From Alphaproteobacteria bacterium (GTDB lineage: Bacteria; Pseudomonadota; Alphaproteobacteria; RF32; CAG-239), in assembly GCA_020025875.1 (NCBI GenBank), contig JAHHRI010000036.1, positions 1-14,047 on the forward strand: DNA of 14,047 nt, read 5' to 3'. The notes below the pieces were generated by a model, which was not told where the DNA came from, ran no database searches, and saw nothing but the letters and a program-made list of their open reading frames with translations. A program made the position numbers and the translations under genes. Shown one piece after another: positions 7,948-12,382 of this stretch. Position 1 is the first letter of the stretch, and each line of letters starts with the position of its first letter.

Positions 7948-7951
7948 GTGG
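7946..7951 (+). promoter_or_regulatory. Ribosome binding site that decides the VirB6-M23 start
   Basis: AGGTGG overlaps the previous stop and the possible GTG start at 7948, and lies 5 bases before ATG 7957. This favours 7957 over 7948; a further ATG at 7963 is also possible. Confidence 0.5.
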
Positions 7952-7956
7952 AAGTG

Positions 7957-10857
7957 ATGACGATGACAGCGACATATAAAAGAAAAAACATAAAAAGAAG
8001 CGTATTTGCTGCGCTGCTTGCCCTTACCGCCTTAATCTCATTTAATGCGGAAGCGGCAGGCGTATGCGCCGTCACATACAGAGGCGGAAATGTCACGCCC
8101 GAATGTCCGGACGGCAGCAAATCCCGTTATGACATCAGTCCGAAGTGTATCGAAGATGCCAACAAATCTGCCGATTCCTGCCTGAACACGATGCCGGTTA
8201 CCAATGTCGCCCGTATTCCGGAAGATGTTTGCTTTCGCGGAAAAGGTTGGAAACGTAAACGCAACCACAACGGAATGGACTATGCGGCAGGCATGGGAAC
8301 TGCCGTAACAGCGGCCATGGACGGGGTAATTACCAGATATTCTTTCGGTGTTTCCGAACCAGCGCGCGGACAATGTCAGTCCAGCGGCGGCGGATATGGT
8401 AATGTCGTGTACATTCAACACAAAGGCTGCGACGGCACTTACACAACTCGTTACGGCCACCTCACCAATAGACCCATTGCCGGCTTAAAGGAAGGTTCAA
8501 AAGTTAAAAAAGGCGATCTGATCGGTTATGTCGGCGGTACCGGCGGTGCCTGCGGACGCCCTCACCTGCACTTTGAACTGCGAGGCCCCGGAGATGCGCT
8601 GGTCAATCCGATGTGCGATCAAATTCAAGGTGTTTGCAACTGTAAAACCAAAATTCCTTCCAGCGGTTTGGAAAGCTGTAAAGACGCCACTTTTGCCGCT
8701 TCCAGCTCCACCCCGATAGAAGCGGAAGCCGGTGTAACCGCCGTTTCCGTCGGCACGGCCAACAATGCCGAAAATCCTGCCAAAGCCGCCGCCAGCTGTG
8801 CGCCCTATGAAGAAGTTCGCAACAGTTACCGCGAGTGGGGTTGCATTTTCTGTAAACCGTTTGAAATTTTGTTTAACACATCAAGCGTCATGGCCAAGCA
8901 ATCGTTTAAAGCGTTGGCTAAAGCGGTGATTGTGGTGGTTGTCGTGGCATTTGCCATCTGGCTTTCTTTCGTAACACTCCGTTTTGTTTCCACGATGGAA
9001 ATCAGAGAACCGCGCATTTTTGTTAAAACGCTGCTAAATCAGGCCTTCCGCGTACTGATTGTTGTTATTTTGCTCAATTCCGATTTAAGTAAACTGCTGG
9101 CACTAAGCATTGATCCGGTTTTTTCCACCGGTCTGAAGGTGGCGCAGCTGGCGGGCAAAATTTCCGATACCTGCGATCTGGGCAGCCATAAGATGACCAT
9201 TGTCGGTCCGGAGGTCGGCGGGCTTTCCCCGGCGATGGGGCAAGGGATTTTGTGCACCATTAAATCCGTTCAAGATCAGATCGGCGATGTTTTGGCATTG
9301 GGCGAACTGAGCTGGTGTTTGTCTTGGAGTGCCGAATATCGGATATTTAAGGTTTTTCCGCATCTGGGATATCTCATAACAGCGATCTTTTTCTATTTAG
9401 GCGGGTTTATGCTGCTGTTTATCTATCCGTTCATGCTGGTGGACTGCGTCTTGAAATTGGCAATTGCGGTAGCCCTGCTGCCGGCGGCGCTGGGTGCGTT
9501 TGCCTTTAAGGTCACCGCAAACTACCTGCAAGAAATTTGGAAAATATTTTTGAATGCCATATTCAGTTTTATTTTCCTGTCCCTGATCATTTACATTATT
9601 GCCTCCATTGCGGCAGATACGTTGAGCGAGTTAATCGGCGGCACCGATGTGGGTATTTTGATGCAATTCTTCTGGTGGACGGTAGAGGTTATCAAAGTGG
9701 TTGCCGTCTGCTTCCTTGGCTATGCCGTGCTGGGCGAAATGAAGAATTTTACAAAATCTTTTGCCGGCGGTTTACATTTCAGCAAAAACGGTATCGGCTC
9801 GCCGACAGGCAGCTTCGGCATGGAAATGTTTGCCAAGCGTCCGGCTTTGTTTGTCAATAATCTGACCAAAAACAGCAGAAAAAGGCTCGGCACTGCCGCC
9901 CATAGAGTGGTTTCCGAAAAAATACACAAAGCTTCGATCGACGGTTGGAAAAATGCCGCGGAAGGCGCGAGAGTCATTAATCCGTTTAAGCCGTTTAGTC
10001 GAATTAACAGCGGTTTTAATAAAATAAATGACGAAAACGGCAACACAGTGTATGACACCACAAGCGCGTGGCAAAAATTCCGTGGCAAGCAGGAATTTCG
10101 CACATTTGAAACCGATACCAACGGCAACACAAAAATGAACGTGGTTGTCAAAGACAAAAAAGGCAAACGAACAGAAGTTGAAACCGATGCCTATGCCACC
10201 GTTACCCGTCAATACGGCAACAACGGCACCCTGCAAGGTGAGCAGATCAAAGTTAATGCCGCTTTGTTGAAATACGCTTTCAAAAAAGACGGTTCCTACA
10301 ACCGATCAATGGTCAACGATTTTATGCAAAATTCTTTGCTCAGCGAAGAAAAAAAGCAACTGATGTTGCTGCAGGAGGTGATGAAAGAACGCTTAAACGA
10401 ATCAACCATTCAATGGGATGATTCGTTTGAAAATCGGACGATAGAAAAATCAACCGATGCGACAGGGCGAGAAACTTGGACGGTTAAACAAAACAACAAA
10501 GGAACTCTCTCTACTTTCAAGGTAACTTTCGGTGCAAACAACCGCATTTTGTCAGAATTTCAAGTTATCGATGCCAAAGGTCATGGCAAGTCATTTGCCA
10601 CCGACGGTATTGTTCAGCGGAAATCTTATATTTCCGTCAAAGTCAATGCCGACGGCAAAGAGATAACCGCCGTTAAAAACAGATATGCTTTCAGCAAATA
10701 TTATTCCACTGCCGACCGTCCTCTGTATGCCAACGGCGATATGGCAGACAATATTCCGGCGCAAGAAATCATGTTTTCAAAAGAAGAAATGAACAATTTT
10801 GCCGAACAAGTCAGATCCGAAGGAAACAAAGCTTATACTTTTAAAGAGTTTAACTGA
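7957..10857 (+). CDS. Fusion of M23 peptidoglycan endopeptidase and VirB6/TrbL T4SS protein
   Basis: The protein has 966 residues, numbered from ATG 7957. A signal peptide covers about 1-33 (ending AEA). A Cys-rich periplasmic region follows, containing an M23/LytM metallopeptidase domain (about 101-218). All active-site motifs are present: HNGMD (His104, Asp108), RYGHL (His168) and HLHFE (His203, His205). In the family, the first His, the Asp and the last His bind zinc, and the enzyme cuts peptide crosslinks of peptidoglycan. A VirB6 core follows: CIFC (Cys296, Cys299), then hydrophobic segments near 321-344, 358-377, 470-492, 494-516, 530-553 and 570-593, with Cys433 and Cys454 in the central loop. 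A tail of about 370 residues contains D-x-NGNT-type turns and is predicted beta-rich from about 685. It is the last gene of the operon, followed by a strong terminator. The inferred role is to open the cell wall locally where the T4SS channel is built. Both domain calls are firm; the combined role is inference. Confidence 0.9.
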   Translation: MTMTATYKRKNIKRSVFAALLALTALISFNAEAAGVCAVTYRGGNVTPECPDGSKSRYDISPKCIEDANKSADSCLNTMPVTNVARIPEDVCFRGKGWKRKRNHNGMDYAAGMGTAVTAAMDGVITRYSFGVSEPARGQCQSSGGGYGNVVYIQHKGCDGTYTTRYGHLTNRPIAGLKEGSKVKKGDLIGYVGGTGGACGRPHLHFELRGPGDALVNPMCDQIQGVCNCKTKIPSSGLESCKDATFAASSSTPIEAEAGVTAVSVGTANNAENPAKAAASCAPYEEVRNSYREWGCIFCKPFEILFNTSSVMAKQSFKALAKAVIVVVVVAFAIWLSFVTLRFVSTMEIREPRIFVKTLLNQAFRVLIVVILLNSDLSKLLALSIDPVFSTGLKVAQLAGKISDTCDLGSHKMTIVGPEVGGLSPAMGQGILCTIKSVQDQIGDVLALGELSWCLSWSAEYRIFKVFPHLGYLITAIFFYLGGFMLLFIYPFMLVDCVLKLAIAVALLPAALGAFAFKVTANYLQEIWKIFLNAIFSFIFLSLIIYIIASIAADTLSELIGGTDVGILMQFFWWTVEVIKVVAVCFLGYAVLGEMKNFTKSFAGGLHFSKNGIGSPTGSFGMEMFAKRPALFVNNLTKNSRKRLGTAAHRVVSEKIHKASIDGWKNAAEGARVINPFKPFSRINSGFNKINDENGNTVYDTTSAWQKFRGKQEFRTFETDTNGNTKMNVVVKDKKGKRTEVETDAYATVTRQYGNNGTLQGEQIKVNAALLKYAFKKDGSYNRSMVNDFMQNSLLSEEKKQLMLLQEVMKERLNESTIQWDDSFENRTIEKSTDATGRETWTVKQNNKGTLSTFKVTFGANNRILSEFQVIDAKGHGKSFATDGIVQRKSYISVKVNADGKEITAVKNRYAFSKYYSTADRPLYANGDMADNIPAQEIMFSKEEMNNFAEQVRSEGNKAYTFKEFN

Positions 10858-10878
10858 GGTTTGTTCTGATAAATAGTC

Positions 10879-10918
10879 AAAAAAAATGGCGGAAATAGAA
10901 AATTCTGCCATTTTTTTT
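10879..10918 (+). terminator. Strong intrinsic terminator closing the VirB6 operon
   Basis: The arms 10879-10894 and 10903-10918 form a 16-bp stem with one G-U pair around an 8-base loop. The stem core is TGGCGGAA / TTCTGCCA, and eight A on the left pair with eight T on the right, so it could also work on the minus strand. It lies 21 bases after the stop codon. Confidence 0.9.
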
Positions 10919-10945
10919 GCACAAAATCGTCATCTTTTGTGCAAA
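10916..10945. repeat. Perfect 11-bp inverted repeat upstream of the regulator gene
   Basis: TTTGCACAAAA (10916-10926) and TTTTGTGCAAA (10935-10945) are exact reverse complements separated by 8 bases. It sits just upstream of the regulator's -35 hexamer and touches the end of the preceding terminator. It is a candidate operator; a secondary hairpin is the alternative. Confidence 0.7.
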
Positions 10946-10949
10946 TTTC

Positions 10950-10977
10950 TTGATTAATTCCAAAGTTAGATTATTAT
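10950..10977 (+). promoter_or_regulatory. Promoter of the XRE regulator gene
   Basis: A -35 TTGATT (10950-10955) and a -10 TATTAT (10972-10977) are separated by 16 bases. The -10 overlaps the left arm of the inverted repeat at 10968-10998, as expected for an autoregulated repressor gene. Confidence 0.5.
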
Positions 10978-10998
10978 TTAGTTAAATTTTAATAATCT
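10968..10998. repeat. Perfect 9-bp inverted repeat over the regulator promoter, candidate operator
   Basis: AGATTATTA (10968-10976) and TAATAATCT (10990-10998) are exact reverse complements around 13 bases, with an inner TTTA/TAAA pairing. It spans the -10 and the expected start of transcription, so a protein bound here would block the promoter. Binding by the downstream XRE protein is inference. Confidence 0.6.
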
Positions 10999-11008
10999 GC
11001 AACAATGC

Positions 11009-11016
11009 AAAGGTGG
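11009..11016 (+). promoter_or_regulatory. Ribosome binding site that decides the regulator start
   Basis: AAAGGTGG lies 5 bases before ATG 11022 (8 bases counted from AGG). It overlaps the in-frame GTG at 11013, which is therefore unlikely to be the start. Confidence 0.6.
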
Positions 11017-11021
11017 TAATT

Positions 11022-11993
11022 ATGGAAGAAATTATTTTCCCTAACCAGATCAGAATGTACAGAAGGCTGCGCGGGCGTTCCATGCAGGAACTGGCTGATC
11101 ATTTGGGTGTCAGCCTCTCGGCCATCTCCAAAATCGAAAAAGGCTACCGCAGAATTGATCAAGAACAATTGGTGCGTGTGGCGGAGCTTTTGGATTGTCC
11201 GATGCAGGATCTGTTCGTTAATGAACAGAACTCTCAAGAAGGCGTTATTTTGTCTTGGCGGCGGGAACAAGAAAGAAGAAACAAAATCAACGAAAAAGCC
11301 GGATTAAAAACATTGGGAGCCGGATTGCGTCAAATCCGCAATGAAAAGAACCTGACTTTGATCGAAGTGGCGGAAAGTTCAGATATGACCTTGTCGGTTT
11401 ATCACCGCATTGAAATGGGGCAGCGAGAAGTTTCCGACAAAGAAATGAAAAATATTGCCAAATCGCTCGGCTATACGACAGAAGAACTCAAAGAAGCCAT
11501 CAAAAACTTGGACGGCAAAGGGATGTTGGATGAAATTATCCAGCGCAACGATGCCAAATATAAACTGTTGTCCAATCCCCGCGGTGCCATTTCCACTTTT
11601 GACGCCGCTCCGCGCGATAATCAAAAAATTCCGGTATATGGTGTCCCCGGCAAAGACGGCAACGTTATTATCAATAACGAAAAAGAAATTAAGTGGGTTG
11701 GGCGTCCCGACATCCTCAATGGCAAAAAAGAGGCCTATGGGCTGAATTTGTGCACCCGTCGGTTAGGCAGCTTGTTGCCGGCTCGTTCCGTTTTGTTGGC
11801 AGATCCGCAAGAAGTGGTTAGTGTCGGAGATATTGCCGTTTATCAAATAGAGGAAGGAGAAGTTATGGTCGTCAGCATTCGCGAAGATGATAACGGAAAA
11901 CTTTACGGCATCCGTTGGAATCCGGACGAAAGGATTAAGCTGGATAACAACGATTTGAGCAAACTACACAAAGTTGTCTGTATTTATCTGTAG
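11022..11993 (+). CDS. Transcriptional regulator, double XRE helix-turn-helix with S24/LexA-like domain
   Basis: This is a 323-aa DNA-binding regulator. Residues 7-66 form a typical XRE/Cro helix-turn-helix (QELADHLGVSLSAISKIEKG). Residues 98-158 form a second, more divergent one (TLIEVAESSDMTLSVYHRIEMG). Residues 203-323 resemble the C-terminal domain of S24/LexA/CI-type regulators (IPVYGVPG at the start; VGDIAVYQ...VMVVSIRE...LYGIRWNP later). Where active members have G-D-S-M, this protein aligns as TRRL (245-248), so the self-cleaving serine is missing. The domain probably serves for dimerisation or ligand sensing, not RecA-triggered cleavage. It is monocistronic, on the same strand as the VirB6 operon but separated from it by a terminator. 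Two inverted repeats at its promoter suggest autoregulation. Whether it controls the neighbouring operon is unknown. Fold calls are confident; target genes are not visible. Confidence 0.88.
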   Translation: MEEIIFPNQIRMYRRLRGRSMQELADHLGVSLSAISKIEKGYRRIDQEQLVRVAELLDCPMQDLFVNEQNSQEGVILSWRREQERRNKINEKAGLKTLGAGLRQIRNEKNLTLIEVAESSDMTLSVYHRIEMGQREVSDKEMKNIAKSLGYTTEELKEAIKNLDGKGMLDEIIQRNDAKYKLLSNPRGAISTFDAAPRDNQKIPVYGVPGKDGNVIINNEKEIKWVGRPDILNGKKEAYGLNLCTRRLGSLLPARSVLLADPQEVVSVGDIAVYQIEEGEVMVVSIREDDNGKLYGIRWNPDERIKLDNNDLSKLHKVVCIYL

Positions 11994-12045
11994 GGTTTGG
12001 CAGACCGACCTCCGAATGTGATTTTTTGCACCTCTGAGGAGGAAA

Positions 12046-12105
12046 ATGCGGCAGATAGGATTGAGGCGTTTGGTTTGCTTTGAACGGACGAAGAAAATCT
12101 TTTAA
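12046..12105 (+). other. Possible 19-codon micro-ORF with perfect Shine-Dalgarno
   Basis: AGGAGG (12037-12042) is followed 3 bases later by ATG 12046 and 19 codons ending TAA at 12105, immediately before the terminator stem. The encoded peptide is basic (starts MRQIGLRRL). The spacing is short and the AGGAGG is part of a small palindrome (CCTC-TGA-GGAGG), so this may be chance. Confidence 0.2.
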
Positions 12106-12107
12106 CC

Positions 12108-12141
12108 AAAAAGAAAATCCCAAACGGGGTTTTCTTTTTTT
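12108..12141 (+). terminator. Intrinsic terminator after the regulator gene
   Basis: A 12-14 bp stem pairs AAAGAAAATCCC (12110-12121) with GGGGTTTTCTTT (12126-12137), with one T-G pair and a 4-base loop AAAC, followed by a T tract to 12141. It lies about 115 bases after the regulator stop. Confidence 0.85.
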
Positions 12142-12246
12142 CTTTAATAAAAACGCCACCCCTTAAGGGGAACGGCACAAGCTTTTCTTTAATAAAAACG
12201 CCAACCCTTAAGAGGAACGGCGCAAGCTTTTCTTTAATAAAAACGC
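12141..12246. repeat. 45-bp tandem repeat with hairpin units
   Basis: Units at 12141-12185 and 12186-12230 are near-identical, and a third begins at 12231 but diverges after 16 bases. Each starts TCTTTAATAAAAACGCC and carries a palindromic core: perfect CCCCTTAAGGGG at 12159-12170, decayed in unit 2. On the minus strand each full unit reads as a GC-rich hairpin (GCC...GGC) followed by GTTTTTATT, which looks like an intrinsic terminator in that direction. No protein-coding role is credible. Confidence 0.8.
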
Positions 12247-12266
12247 GGCGGTTGCCATCTGTTTTT

Positions 12267-12293
12267 CACCCGCTTATAAACGGTGTTTTTTTT
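12267..12293 (+). terminator. Weak terminator-like hairpin before the last gene
   Basis: CACC (12267-12270) pairs with GGTG (12282-12285), with one bulged C and an inner G-C pair, followed by eight T (12286-12293). The short stem makes it a weak candidate. Confidence 0.35.
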
Positions 12294-12312
12294 GCTTCCG
12301 TTGTATGATTGA

Positions 12313-12356
12313 TTGACATTTATGAATTTGACTTTATGTTGTATTCAGTATATCCT
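12313..12356 (+). promoter_or_regulatory. Two overlapping sigma70 promoters of the repeat-protein gene
   Basis: The first is TTGACA (12313-12318), 16 bases, TATGTT (12335-12340). The second is TTGACT (12328-12333), 17 bases, TATCCT (12351-12356). Both point to the GTG start at 12383. The -35 hexamers are good and the -10 hexamers weaker; I cannot tell which is used. Confidence 0.6.
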
Positions 12357-12382
12357 ATATATATTCTAACGGGGGGAAGACT

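Noticed and set aside
7578..8120. 180-codon open frame on the minus strand
   Set aside because: Antisense shadow of the VirB6-3 tail and the start of the M23 fusion. Its Phe/Ser-rich sequence mirrors the Lys/Glu-rich plus-strand tail.
11022..11993. Prophage repressor marking an integrated phage
   Set aside because: The double HTH plus S24-like layout resembles phage repressors, but no integrase, cro-like divergent gene, attachment site or phage structural gene is visible.
11935..12178. Two minus-strand open frames of 64 and 74 codons
   Set aside because: They are made from the terminator and the 45-bp repeats read backward and overlap the end of the regulator gene; no ribosome binding site.
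12141..12246. Short CRISPR-like array
   Set aside because: The units are contiguous 45-bp tandem copies with no unique spacers between repeats, there are only two full copies, and no cas gene is present.
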